Assembly (NCBI RefSeq): GCF_003672135.1
Contig: NC_039518.1
Span: forward strand, 6,574,136-6,638,135
Source: Ooceraea biroi
Taxonomy: Eukaryota > Arthropoda > Insecta > Hymenoptera > Formicidae
Length of the DNA stretch: 64,000 bases
Direction: 5' to 3'
The notes below the pieces were generated by a model, which did not search any database, was not told where the DNA came from, and saw only the letters and a program-made list of their open reading frames with translations. This document shows positions 22,622-34,662 of the stretch, piece by piece. The stretch's first letter is position 1; each line of letters starts with the position of its first letter. The position numbers and the translations under genes were made by a program.

Positions 22622-24055
22622 TACTTGCACCAATTGTTAATTAATGAAGAAGCTGAGAATTCAGTCTACGCTATTCCAATTCGCGATTGAAGCGATATCT
22701 AGCGTGTCAGGCACACGATTGGCTCGGAAACCGTAAGAAAACCGGGTTTGCTCCCGGAAGTGCCGCGTCGTCGATTAATTAACTCGCGGGCCGGCGCGAC
22801 ACGAGACAAAGCGACGCGAATTGACGCGGCGCTATACTTTAGCGCCGATATTTTTCTACGCGCGCGACTCCCGCGCGACCGTCGACAAAACGGCCTCATT
22901 CATCCGGTCCATTAGCCTTGAGTGCGAGCATATTTTTCGGCGAATTCCGAAAGCGTCCCGGCGCGCCCGCTTCCGCCGCCACCGAAATGAGAGACCGTGG
23001 CCACATCGACGTGGCGCATTTTGTTAATTGAAATCGTTTCATCGATCACGAGCAACGAATAGGCCCTTTACGCAATGAGGGGATGAACGGGGGTGAGGGC
23101 CGAGAGAATGAGGAGGATGAGGGGAGGGCACCGCGATGACCGTGGTGCGCGACACGCGCTGAGGGGGAACTTTAAGCTCCGTGACAAATGCTCCGGCGTC
23201 ACGAATCGTTTTCCTAGGCGTCGTATAAATTAATAATTACCCGGCGTCGCCATTACCGGAATTAGCGCCGGTGATATTATGCCGGGGCTGTATCGCCGAT
23301 GATAACTCAGCGCGTGCGGGCTCGCGCGATACACTTTGATCAGAAAAATCGTAGGACCCGTTCAGAACGGCGGCGCAAATATTGTCCGCCTCGCGGACGC
23401 TCGTGCGCGCCGAGCGGTCAGTCGCGGTGTACTTCCAGTCCACCGCGCGACTTCTTGATTAACTCCGGATCGAGTGGTTTTTCCACGGGCGAACCGGCGC
23501 GCAACTCGCCCGCTGAGTCGGCCGCTTATGTAATATTCGGCCGGCGCGAGGTGTCAATAAAATAACGATCTCCCATCAGGGTGTCACGAGAGACGAGATA
23601 AATATGGGTATTTGAGCGTGGCAGATAATGCAAACAAACCCACGGTGAGTTATGTTTCCCGCTGTATATACGGTTTGTCCGCAATTGCGATACGCTCCCC
23701 CCGTTAAATTTGCTTTGAATTACCGCCGATAGTGCGCGACATGGCCCGGGTTATTATTAGTCCGTGATTCGCGTACGGTCCATTAACATGACCTTGCGGC
23801 AGCGGCGGCGTTTCCGGTAGCAAACGCGAACCGATCTCGTCCCTCCCGCCGTCGATGAGCCATCGTCGACTTCCGTTCCGCGATCTTCTCCCGCAATCAG
23901 AAACGTGTAGCTCAGAAGAGTGTAACTCCATTTCCCGTATCTCGAGTACAATCTCAGAGACATTAGTCCCATCAGTCCGAAGAGGTGTTAATGTTTACCG
24001 AACAACTGCATCATTTCTTATCGTATATCGTTAATATGTATCCCGAAGTTTTATA
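22622..24055. other. Unique GC-rich region, no recognised gene
   Basis: CpG-rich sequence between two mariner arrays. Frames of 60-90 codons lie on both strands with no recognisable domain. A donor-like GGTGAGTTATG occurs near 23643 but has no associated coding frame. Confidence 0.4.
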
Positions 24056-24213
24056 TTAGGGGTGTGATTTAGTTTTGAGGGTTGTTTTTGCTCAAAAACG
24101 CATGTATTTAAATATGATAATGAATGAATACCTTCATCAAAATACTTTCCTTCGTTTTCTATAACTTTTTCCCATCTTTCTGGCAAGAGATGACGATAAA
24201 ATGACTCTTCTTT

Positions 24214-25038
24214 TCAGTTGATCCATTCGTCGACGAATTTTCGCACTTCTTCGAAAGTATGAAAGTGTGTGTCCTCTGAAGCGTGTTGCATCGACCGGAA
24301 CAAATAATAATCGCATGGAGAATACGCGGAGTGCGGTAAGACTTCCCATTCGAGCTCTAATAGTGTTTCTTTCACTGACAACGCAACGCGAGGTCGAGCG
24401 TTGTCACGAAGAAGAATCACTTTCCGTCGTTTACTCGCAATTGGCGGTCGTTTTTGGTCCAATGCTTCCTTCAACTTGTACAATTGGTGTCGATAACCAT
24501 CAGCCGTGACAGTCTCATGCGGATTTAGTACATTATCCCACCAAATACAGAGCATTACTTTTGAACCGTGAATATTGCGTCTCGGAGTGGATGTTGATGG
24601 TTCGCCTGGATCCACCCATGATTTTCCGCGTTTCGGATTATCAAAATAGATCCACTTTTCATCCCCAGTAACAATCCGAGACAACAGACTTCTTTTTTTG
24701 CCTGGCGATCAACGAAATGCAAATGTTCAAATGGCACTTTCCGATAATTGATGTCGAACCCATTTCCCTTCTTTCTGAATTTTTCCCATTTCATGTAAAT
24801 GTTTGGCAACTGTCGTACGATCAACATTTAATGCTCTGGCAAGTTCTGAAGTGGATCGTGTTGGATTTTCGTGCAATAATGCTTGCAAATCTGCATTTTC
24901 AAGCTTTCTTGGTTGTCCCGAGCGTTCTTTGTCCTTCACGCGTCTTAATTGATGGGGCAGAATCACCATAAGTTTCCACAAGAATTCTATAACCGTGAGC
25001 CGCAGTTTTCTTTTGATTAAAAAACAAAAGCAACGCAT
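24214..25038 (-). pseudogene. Mariner C transposase remnant, unit 1
   Basis: Read leftwards from 25038: a DNA-binding segment (KDKERSGQPRKLENADLQ, RALNVDRTTVAKHLHEMG) ends at a stop near 24727. A second frame (24684-24214) holds TGDEKWIYFDN, RDNARPR (Arg instead of His) and SPCDYYLF. The expected residues between SP and CD are absent, leaving 30 rather than 34 residues between the last two aspartates. The sequence joining CIWWD to NPHETV is also shortened here. Confidence 0.88.
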
Positions 25039-25288
25039 GTCGAAAATGCTGTTTCGGAAGTTGCATTTCTACGATGATATAAACACGACTGTTATTGCAT
25101 CTATTGCTATAATGCTACTAAATGTCATGGATAATGTCAACACTGTAAGAAAGAACAGTTATCGGATACAAACTGACACTACAGCCATCTGTTGCAAAAC
25201 CCTCAAAACTATTAGGGGTGTAATTTAGTTTTGAGGGTTTTTTTTGCTCAAAAACGCATGTATTTAAATATGATAATGAATGAATACC

Positions 25289-26231
25289 TTAATCAAAATA
25301 TTTTCCTTCCTTTTCTATAACTTTTTCCCATCTCTCTGGCAAGAGATGACGATAAAATGACTCTTCTTTGCAGTTGATCCATTCGTCGACGAATTTTCGC
25401 ACTTCTTCGAAAGTATGAAAGTGTGTATCCTCTAAAGCGTGTTGCATCGACCGGAACAAATAATAATCGCATGGAGAATACGCGGAGTGCGGTAAGACTT
25501 GCCATTCGAGCTCTAATAGTGTTTCTTTCACTGATAACGCAACGTGAGGTCGAGCGTTGTCACGAAGAAGAATCACTTTCCGTCGTTTACTCGCAATTGG
25601 CGGTCGGTTTTGGTCCAATGCTTGCCTCAACTTGTACAATTGGTGTCGATAACGATCAGCCGTGACAGTCTCGTGCGGATTTAACAGCTCATAGTACACT
25701 ATCCCACCAAATACAGAGCGTTACTTTTGAACCGTGAATATTGCGTCTCGGAGTGGATGTTGATGGTTCGCCTGGATCCACCCATGATTTTCCGCGTTTC
25801 GGATTATCAAAATAGATCCACTTTTCATCCCCAGTAACAATCCGAGACAACAGACTTCTTTTTTTGCCTGGCGATCAACGAAATGCAAATGTTCAAATGG
25901 CACTTTCCGATAATTCATGTCGAACCCATTTCCCTTCTTTCTGAATTTTTCCCATTTCATGTAAATGTTTGGCAACTGTCGTACGATCAACATTTAATGC
26001 TCTGGCAAGTTCTGAAGTGGATCGTGTTGGATTTTCGTGCAATAATGCTTGCAAATCTGCATTTTCAAGCTTTCTTGGTTGTCCCGAGCGTTCTTTGTCC
26101 TTCACGCGTCTTAATTGATGGGGCAGAATCACCGTAAGTTTCCACAAGAATTCTATAACCGTCAGCCGCATTTTCTTTTGATTAAAAAACAAAAGCAACG
26201 CACGTCGAAAATGCTGTTTCGGAAGTTGCAT
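25289..26231 (-). pseudogene. Mariner C transposase remnant, unit 2
   Basis: The frame 26231-25893 holds the longest N-terminal remnant of the array, then stops after WVRHELSESAI. The middle part with TGDEKW is out of frame. The frame 25699-25289 has RDNARPH and SPCDYYLF with D30D spacing and runs to a plausible C-terminus (KEGKYFD). The defects are the same as in the other units. Confidence 0.88.
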
Positions 26232-26453
26232 TTCTACGATGATATAAACACGACTGTTATTGCATCTATTACTATAATGCTACTAAATGTTATGGATAAT
26301 GTCAACACTGTAAGAAAGAACAGTTATCGGAAACAAACTGACACTACAACCATCTGTTGCAAAACCCTCAAAACTATTAGGGGTGTAATTTAGTTTTGAG
26401 GGTTTTTTTTGCTCAAAAACGCATGTATTTAAATATGATAATGAATGAATACC

Positions 26454-27375
26454 TTAATCAAAATATTTTCCTTCCTTTTCTATAACTTTTTCCCATCTTT
26501 CTGGCAAGAGATGGAATTCCACCACGATAAAATGACTCTTCTTTTCAGTTGATCCATTCGTCGACGAATTTCGCACTTCTTCGAAATTATCAAAGTGTGT
26601 ATCCTCTAAAGCGTGTTGTATCGACCGGAACAAATAATAATCGCATGGAGAATACGCGGGGTGCGGTAAGACTTGCCATTCGAGCTCTAATAGTGTTTCT
26701 TTCACTGATAACGCAACGTGAGGTCGAGCGTTGTCACGAAGAATCACTTTCCGTCGTTTACTCGCAATTGGCGGTCGGTTTTGGTCCAATGCTTGCCTCA
26801 ACTTGTACAATTGGTGTCGATAACGATCAGCCGTGACAGTCTCGTGCGGATTTAACAGCTCATAGTACACTATCCCACCAAATACAGAGCGTTACTTTTG
26901 AACCGTGAATCTTGCGTCTCGGAGTGGATGTTGATGGTTCGCCTGGATCCACCCATGATTTTCCGCGTTTCGGATTATCAAAATAGATCCACTTTTCATC
27001 CCCAGTAACAATCCGAGACAACAGACTTCTTTTTTTGCCTGGCGATCAACGAAATGCAAATGTTCAAATGGCACTTTCCGATAATTGATGTCGAACCCAT
27101 TTCCCTTCTTTCTGAATTTTTCCCATTTCATGTAAATGTTTGGCAACTGTCGTACGATCAACATTTAATGCTCTGGCAAGTTCTGAAGTGGATCGTGTTG
27201 GATTTTCGTGCAATAATGCTTGCAAATCTGCATTTTCAAGCTTTCTTGGTTGTCCCGAGCGTTCTTTGTCCTTCACGCGTCTTAATTGATGGGGCAGAAT
27301 CACCATAAGTTTCCACAAGAATTCTATAACCGTGAGCCGCAGTTTTCTTTTGATTAAAAAACAAAAGCAACGCAT
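26454..27375 (-). pseudogene. Mariner C transposase remnant, unit 3
   Basis: The frame 27375-27064 (N-terminal DNA-binding segment) and the frame 26870-26454 (catalytic part with RDNARPH and SPCDYYLF) are separated by frame breaks. One Leu codon before RDNARPH is missing compared with units 2 and 4, and a short insertion near 26516 adds residues before HLLPERWEK. Confidence 0.88.
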
Positions 27376-27651
27376 GTCGAAAATGCTGTTTCGGAAGTTG
27401 CATTTCTACGATGATATAAACACGACTGTTATTGCATCTATTGCTATAATGCTACTAAATGTCATGGATAATGTCAACACTGTAAGAAAGAACAGTTATC
27501 GGAAACAAACTGACACTACAACCATCTGTTGCAAAACCCTCAAAACTATTAGGGGTGTAATTTAGTTTTGAGGGTTTTTTTTGCTCAAAAACGCATGTAT
27601 TTAAATATGATAATGAATGAATACCTTAATCAAAATACTTTCCTTCGTTTT

Positions 27652-28542
27652 CTATAATTTTTTCCCATCTCTCTGGCAAGAGATGACGATAAAATGACTC
27701 TTCTTTTCAGTTGATCCATTCGTCGACGAATTTCGCACTTCTTCGAAATTATCAAAGTGTGTATCCTCTAAAGCGTGTTGTATCGACCGGAACAAATAAT
27801 AATCGCATGGAGAATACGCGGGGTGCGGTAAGACTTGCCATTCGAGCTCTAATAGTGTTTCTTTCACTGATAACGCAACGTGAGGTCGAGCGTTGTCACG
27901 AAGAAGAATCACTTTCCGTCGTTTACTCGCAATTGGCGGTCGGTTTTGGTCCAATGCTTGCCTCAACTTGTACAATTGGTGTCGATAACGATCAGCCGTG
28001 ACAGTCTCGTGCGGATTTAACAGCTCATAGTACACTATCCCACCAAATACAGAGCGTTACTTTTGAACCGTGAATATTGCGTCTCGGAGTGGATGTTGAT
28101 GGTTCGCCTGGATCCACCCATGATTTTCTGCGTTTCGGATTATCAAAATAGATCCACTTTTCATCCCCAGTAACAATCCGAGACAAAAGACTCTTCTTTT
28201 TTTGCCTGGCGATCAACGAAATGCAAATGTTCAAATGGCACTTTCCGATAATTGATGTCGAACCCATTTCCCTTCTTTCTGAATTTTCCCCATTTCATGT
28301 AAATGTTTGGTAACTGTTGTACGATCAACATTTAATGCTCTGGCAAGTTCTGAAGTGGATCGTGTTGGATTTTCGTGCAATAATGCTTGCAAATCTGCAT
28401 TTTCAAGCTTTCTTGGTTGTCCCGAGCGTTCTTTGTCCTTCACGCGTCTTAATTGATGGGGCAGAATCACCATAAGTTTCCACAAGAATTCTATAACCGT
28501 GAGCCGCAGTTTTCTTTTGATTAAAAAACAAAAGCAACGCAT
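27652..28542 (-). pseudogene. Mariner C transposase remnant, unit 4
   Basis: Three frames cover it: 28542-28231 (DNA binding), 28267-28025 (NICISLIARQKKK, TGDEKWIYFDN, PSTSTPRRN) and 28035-27652 (RDNARPH, SPCDYYLF). This unit shows best how the pieces were originally joined. The D30D spacing and the break after WVRHQLSESAI are shared with all units, so they predate the tandem amplification. Confidence 0.88.
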
Positions 28543-28731
28543 GTCGAAAATGCTGTTTCGAAAGTTGCATTTCTACGATGATATAAACACGACTGTTATT
28601 GCATCTATTGCTATAATGCTACTAAATGTCATGGATAATGTCAACACTGTAAGAAAGAACAGTTATCGGAAACAAACTGACACTACAACCATCTGTTGCA
28701 ACACCCTCAAAACTAAATCACGCTCCTAATA

Positions 28732-30070
28732 CATTTTACAGGTTTGTACATTTATGCCACGGCGAGGAAAGCGAAGGATCTCATTTCTCTTTTGGGGCAG
28801 GTTGGATTTGCATTCGACGTGCATTAGCGTATCCTGGTTATTATTGCTCGACGCGTTTGGCTAATACGCGAGGAGACGTGACGACATCGTTGAACGTGGC
28901 GCTAAACTACGTGGAGCCAAACCCGAGCGCGTAGATAGATGGGGCGATACCCGGCAAGACAGCATCATCACGGTGGACATCGAGCTCGATGTCTTGACGG
29001 TGGGGAGCAGATGAGGAGATGATCTTACGATCCACGATGTCAAGTGATTACAGCTATTTTGTGCCACTTGTACTTATTAGGGGTGATACGCCGGTCCAGG
29101 CGTCCATTATGAGTGCCATCTGAATCTCGGCCTCTTGAATGCCTCCATTTACCATTAAGCACATTACTATTATCCTATCACGCGCTCACTCGGCCAAAGG
29201 GACTTCTTTGGTTTGGCCGTGATGCACGAAGCCATTTGTGCAAAGTGGCCGTTCATTACTAAATTATGCCGGTTTTATAGCATTACATTAAACTCCCCCC
29301 TACCCTCCACCAGCCCCGGCCGTACCGACCTTCGAAAAAACTCGCACCGTGCGGGGGTTACTCGTGCGAGTTTTCGCCGTTCTGATTTTCTTTTTTTCTT
29401 TCTCCCGCGTTTCTCTTCTTTCCCCGTTCCCTCTCTTTCTCTCCGCTTTTCGTAAGCGCATCAGGCGTTTGTTTCAAGCGCGCGACCACTTAGAGAGAGC
29501 TCCCTCCTCTAATAACCGCAACACTGTAACCGACAGTCGTGTCTGTAATGCGCATATAATTAATGATAATAATGCGGCCGGCGCGGCGAGAGCGGCGGGG
29601 CTACATTCAGCCACCCGGCTGGTTTTTGTCCGTTGCACGATACGCTCCGTAATGAACCGCCGAAGATGTCAGAACCAGTTCTGTATCTGCTTTCGGTCGT
29701 GGCGCGTCGCCGGACGCGTACACGTGTCCGTCGGATTACCGATGCGAGCGTTCACCCGCGCGATCCAGCCGCGTAATGAACGCGCCACGGCCGTTGAAAT
29801 TGTCGCTAAAGAGTATTTATAGCCGTTTGATACAGGCGTCGAGACGGGACCGCTCCGGCACAAGGATCAACGCCGCAAGCGACGCAACACTGGAGCTGGA
29901 AACGACTGCCGATTCCGCGCTGGAAATTATCTTCGCCGCGCGAAAACGTCAAAGACAGCAATTATTTACTTTGGGACAGTGTAAGTTTATTCCCCCAACG
30001 TCGACGTGATCCGGCTCGTCGGAAGTATTTGTAATAATACAAATATTGTTAATATTTTATTATATATATA
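28732..30070. other. Unique region, no recognised gene
   Basis: Mixed composition with a pyrimidine-rich stretch at 29385-29450. The 157-codon frame at 29349-29822 starts in that pyrimidine tract (Phe/Leu/Ser-rich) and has no recognisable domain, so I do not call it. Confidence 0.4.
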
Positions 30071-31357
30071 TTAGGTTGGCAAATAAGTTCGTTCGGTTTT
30101 TGCTTCGGTGCAACTTCTTTCCAATTCACTCTTGTTTTTCTCGATACTATCGCGCAACTTCAGAGTGCATTTGAAAGTACATGTTTCACATAACCTTTCT
30201 GTAAATTTTGGTTTGACTAACATCAATATTGTGTGTGCTGCGTAGCTGTAAAAATGAAAGTAAATAACGTGCATTATCGTCATATTTTGCTCTATTATTT
30301 CAAGAAGAGCAAACGAGCTGCAAAGGCTCATAAAAAGATATGCCGTGTTTATGGAGATGATGCCTTAACAGAACGCGTATGTCAAAAGTGGTTCGCCAAA
30401 TTCAATTCTGGAGATTTTGACGTCAATGATGCGCCTCGCTCCGGTCGCCCGATCGAGATTGATTCAAGTAATGTCAAAGCTATCATCGATAAAAATCCAT
30501 CCCAATCGGTGCGAGAGATTGCTACAGCACTTAATATATCTCATACAAGCGTAGAAAACAATTTGCGCCAACTGGAATACGTTTCTCGGCTCAATGTGTG
30601 GGTGCCGCATGAATTAACCGAGGCCAACTTGGCCACTCGCATATCCATCTGCGATTTGCTGCGGAAACGTCAAGAAAACGATCCATTTTTGAAGCGGTTA
30701 GTGACAGGAGATGAAAAATGGGTCGTCTATGAGAATGTAACGCGGAAAAGATCATGGGGACACAGCAGCGAGCCACCACAAACAACCTCGAAGGCAGGAT
30801 TGCATCCGAAGAAGATCATGCTCTCCGTATGGTGGGATTTCAAAGGTGTCATTTACTACGAGCTGTTACCGTCAAGCAAAACGATTGATTCAACCACATA
30901 CTGCTCGCAGTTAACAAAATTGGACCAAGCACTCCGCAAAAAACGTCCAGAATTGATAAATCGAAAAGGTGTTGTCTTCCACCACAATAATGCCAGACCT
31001 CACACATCATTGACAACTCGGAACAAATTACTCAGTCTTGGCTGGGATGTTTTGCCTCATCCTGCGTATTCACCGGACCTGGCCCCTTCCGATTATCATT
31101 TATTCCGGTCGTTGCAGAACTCTTTGAACGGAAAAATCTTGAAGGATGAAGAGAACGTCAAAAGACACCTGGATTAGTTTTTCGCCGATAAGCCTCAGAT
31201 GTTTTACGAACACGGCATAATGAAGTTGGTGGAAAGATGGCAAGAAGTCATCAATAAAAATGGTCAATATATAATTGATTAAAATTTATTTCGTGTATCA
31301 AAAAAATTGTATTTTATTCCACCTTAAAAAACCGAACCAACTTATTTGCCAACCCAA
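30071..31357 (+). mobile_element. Mariner family D, single copy (1287 bp)
   Basis: The left TIR TTAGGTTGGCAAATAAGTTC and the right end (complement TTGGGTTGGCAAATAAGTTG) match apart from a few positions. TA flanks both sides (30069-30070, 31358-31359). This is the only mariner here that is neither tandemly multiplied nor present in several copies. It differs from families A, B and C in TIR and transposase. Confidence 0.93.
30254..31264 (+). pseudogene. Mariner D transposase, nonsense and catalytic D to N
   Basis: I place the start at the ATG at 30254 (MKVNNVHYRHILLYYFKK), which matches the usual mariner N-terminus; an upstream in-frame ATG at 30233 is less likely. The DNA-binding region (KWFAKFNSGDFD, RSGRPIEID), WVPHEL and TGDEKW are intact. 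The second catalytic Asp is replaced: the motif reads HHNNARPH (Asn codon 30986-30988). The third, in SPDLAPSDYHLF, is present. A TAG at 31175-31177, probably from CAG, cuts the frame. The remaining ~28 codons (FADKPQMF..KNGQYIID) follow in the same frame. It is inactive on two counts. Confidence 0.9.
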
Positions 31358-32227
31358 TATTTATTTGGTAAATATTCGTGTGGTTATATATTTTTTCTAT
31401 ATACTATTAAGATGTCATTGAAATTCTTGAAATTCTTGAAAGTTATCATTGATTTTTTAAACTGTTGTATGAATTGTTAAATTATTGAATTGTTGCACTA
31501 TAAACCTTGTACCGCTCATATTTCGACAAACGGGAGGTTCTCTCAATTCTGGTCACCGAATGTGGACGAAGGAGACGCAGTGAGAAGGCGACCGATGTGG
31601 ACGGGAGCGAAGAGAGAACAGCGAGGTGTGTTTCCACCCATAGAACAGACGAGGATGGACGATGACCAGGGGCGTATGCCCAATTATATCGACTGTCAGC
31701 ATCAAATATCGATTGACATCGATCCATCGATGGCAAGGAACGCATGCGCAAATGACCGACGGCACCGTACCCGGTCTATGCTCGAAGGAGCAGGATCACC
31801 GTGTGGCACTCTTGTGATGGCTGTGCTCGTCTAAAGTTAGCAGGATCCAGGAGTCAACTCCCGAGAAGCCGGATCGCCGTTTGATAAAATACTATCATCC
31901 GTAGACGGTTACAGTTGAGACTGCAAAATAATATACCTACTAGAGGCTGACAGAGTAAGAGACCTCCCGTCGTGAATTGCGAGTACTCTGAACTTGTACA
32001 ATTCTGCCTAAAGCAAATTTATATTATATAGTATTGGAGGTTTCATCTAACGTTTTTATTTATTTCTCAATCATATCTTGTCGACCGTCTATATTATGTA
32101 GAGTATAGTATTGTTCCGATAGTCAATATTATATAAAAAGGGTCCTCCCAGTTATCCACCCCCTGAGACCTTATTAATTTTACTGGTTTTATAAAAATCA
32201 GTTGGCGCCCAGTACATGCATCGTCTT
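31358..32227. other. Unique region with possible LTR remnant at its right end
   Basis: At 32130-32142 TATATAAAAAGGG looks like a TATA box. About 60 bp later AAAATCA is followed after two bases by TGGCGCCCA (from about 32205), which resembles the start of a tRNA-Lys-type primer binding site next to an LTR end. No internal retroelement coding sequence follows; the long-TIR element begins at 32228. The left LTR boundary cannot be placed. This is suggestive only. Confidence 0.25.
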
Positions 32228-33163
32228 ACAAGTAACACTACCCAAGTGTCACACGCCGATTTTGATAAGCTTTGAATATGTTGTTGTCTAGGTCAAAATA
32301 TGAGATACATATTTTTTTATATCGGCCCGTTTTGCCATTAAGGGGGTGAAACACCCTCTTGAAAAAAATCGGGTTTTATATTTCTTAGCGAATACCGTCG
32401 AAACAATAAAACATATAAGGAAAAGTTTCAAGTAAAAGTTTTATGGATTCTAATGTACTTTATAACGGTGCAATCAGATTTATAAGAAATGTTAGTATAT
32501 ATGCAATTATAGAGAAAAAAACAAACAAATTTAGAAATATTGAAAAAAATAAAAAAAGTAAACTTTTCTTGTCAGCTCTACGTTGACCATTTCTGGGTCC
32601 GGCAGAGGGCGAGAACCTGACTTATTTTGTTAATTAAAAGTAATCCCCCGACTTCATTGTTATCTCTGTGCGAAAAACCTGTTGCCAGGAGTAACTAGCG
32701 TATTAAATACGAGAATACGGACGGGGCGCGTATGTAGCGATATAGAGGTACTTTTAGCTTATTTTTGAAAAATGCGTTTTCAGAATATGACCTTATCATA
32801 TATGGTTAATGGTCGTTAAATATGCTTGAAGTTTTGCTGAAAGATAAATTTTAAAATTTTCAAAAATTGTGGAGGGGGAAAGGAATTTCGAAAAATATGA
32901 CATTTTCGAAAAATCTGATTGCATCGTTATAAAGTACATTAGAATCCATAAAACTTTTACTTGAAACTTTTCCTTATATGTTTTATTGTTTCGACGGTAT
33001 TCGCTAAGAAATATAAAACCCGATTTTTTTCAAGAGGGTGTTTCACCCCCTTAATGGCAAAACGGGCCGATATAAAAAAATATGTATCTCATATTTTGAC
33101 CTAGACAACAACATATTCAAAGCTTATCAAAATCGGCGTGTGACACTTGGGTAGTGTTACTTG
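32228..33163. mobile_element. Non-autonomous element with ~254-bp TIRs
   Basis: The arms 32228-32481 and about 32911-33163 are inverted copies that I can match end to end with essentially one difference (CGGTGC versus the complement of GCATCG). Both ends read CAAGTAACACTACCC outward-in, and TTA lies directly outside each (32225-32227, 33164-33166). A TTA duplication fits PIF/Harbinger-type elements, but the superfamily is an inference. The ~430-bp centre (32482-32910) has no coding frame. The near identity of the arms implies a young insertion or gene conversion. Confidence 0.85.
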
Positions 33164-34662
33164 TTAGTATATTTTAATAAGTTAGCGACCTGACAGCCGC
33201 GGACCCGGCCGCGTGAGGTGAAGCCGAGTAACAAAACAATACCGGTCGCAACTTGCTGCTCGTGATATGGAAATTGAATGGATGCTACTGTTAAAATGTA
33301 TCGTGAAAAATATGATGTTAATTGTCGAAAAGAGTACATGCGAGGGAGATGCCGAGCAGCAATCCGTTACTCCTCATTACGCGCGTCCGTGTGCAATCCT
33401 CGTTCATTCCGACCTCATCTTTGCCTCCGGAAGCCCAGTTCGCTGGGACTTGCAAGTACGTGAACCGCGTTATTTCACGAAACGTTGTTTTACGACTTAC
33501 ACACCGTAATTACGCCTCTCTTCCACTCTCCCTCCCCCCCTCCGTGCCCCTCGCGATTGCAATCTAGTGCAGCAATCATTGCTCGTACGAACAACGCGAT
33601 ACACCCGGGACACGCACGTATCCGTATAACAGCGCGTACTCAATATTTCCATACGCTTCGAACGTTTCACTTACGAGACGATCGCTCGCTCGCTCGCACG
33701 CTCGCACGCTCGTTCGGCGTGCTGGGAACCGTCGAATTTTTCGTGCTACCCGCTACCGCAACGTGTATCGCCGCCGCGTAGGATGCTTTGGGTACAAAAC
33801 ACGTGTCGGTAATTCAGCACAAACAGTCGCCATATAACTTTTATTTGCAAGATCGACGAGTAGCCTGATTGCAATCAGGCAAACGTGACCGAAAAATCCC
33901 GACGTGCGTTTTATATGGAGACCCAGTTTCGCCAGCGGCGACGCACTTTATTTCCTCCCTTTCTCCACGGCTTTATATCGCGTAATACATACTTTATGCC
34001 GCGGTATTAAGGGGGTGCCGGTGCCTCTCTTTTTCCCTCGCTCGCTTTTTCTCGGTTTCATTCTCTTCCTCTCTCTTTCTTTCTCTTTCCTTCTCCCTCC
34101 TCGGACACGTACAACCGGCTCAGAGTATTTGAATACGGGCTGTCCGCCGAAGATAACCAACGGCCTAGTCGACCAGTCCCTCGCACCCTGACGACCGCAG
34201 GGACGTCCGCCGGGGGTGTGCGCAGCGATGATCCAGCGGCTTTTAATAATATTTCCGAATTTTTTTCCCCGACTCGCGCTGCCGCGGCTCATAGACGATT
34301 CTCTGTGACATTTTTTTCGCGTGCATGTGCGCGCGCGCGCGGTACGCTAATCCCAAAGTATTGCGCTCTTTTTGAAAGCGATTTGTGAAATATAAATAGT
34401 ACGGTAGCGCATCGAAATGACTTTTGCTTGTGTCACACGCTTTGGCTCGCGGGGGTATCTGAATTTTTCTCCGCTCGCCCGCCCCCCGGATGCCACTCTG
34501 GCGCGGCCATTTCCATTTGCCGACAACCGAAGGACCAAGTGTAACGTGTCCCTCATCCGCCAGCAGGACGATGAAACGTCTACATCAATCATTGCAACAT
34601 ACATGCGTCAAACTGTCCCATCAGGAGAAAGCTTTAGATCGTCTCTTGTGCGTTAAGTAGTC
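33164..34662. other. Unique GC-rich region, no recognised gene
   Basis: CpG-rich, with a CGCT-type repeat (about 33680-33713), a CT-rich stretch (about 34036-34100) and a GC-alternating run (about 34328-34341). Frames of 60-115 codons overlap on both strands and have no domain. Confidence 0.4.

Larger units (their letters stand above)
24056..28729 (-). mobile_element. Mariner family C, tandem tetramer
   Basis: The outer TIRs are TTAGGGGTGTGATTTAG at 24056 and its near-complement ending CTCCTAA at 28729, flanked by TA (24054-24055, 28730-28731). Units begin at TTAGGGGTGT: 24056, 25212, 26377 and 27549 (periods 1156, 1165, 1172; the last unit is 1181 bp). At the three internal junctions the outer ~16 bp of the upstream unit's right TIR is missing (CCCTCAAAACTATTAGGGG), while the rightmost unit keeps it. 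The transposase remnants all run on the minus strand. Confidence 0.9.

Noticed and set aside
29349..29822. 157-codon frame with a hydrophobic start resembling a signal peptide
   Set aside because: The hydrophobic part comes from a pyrimidine tract, the rest has no domain, and other frames overlap it.
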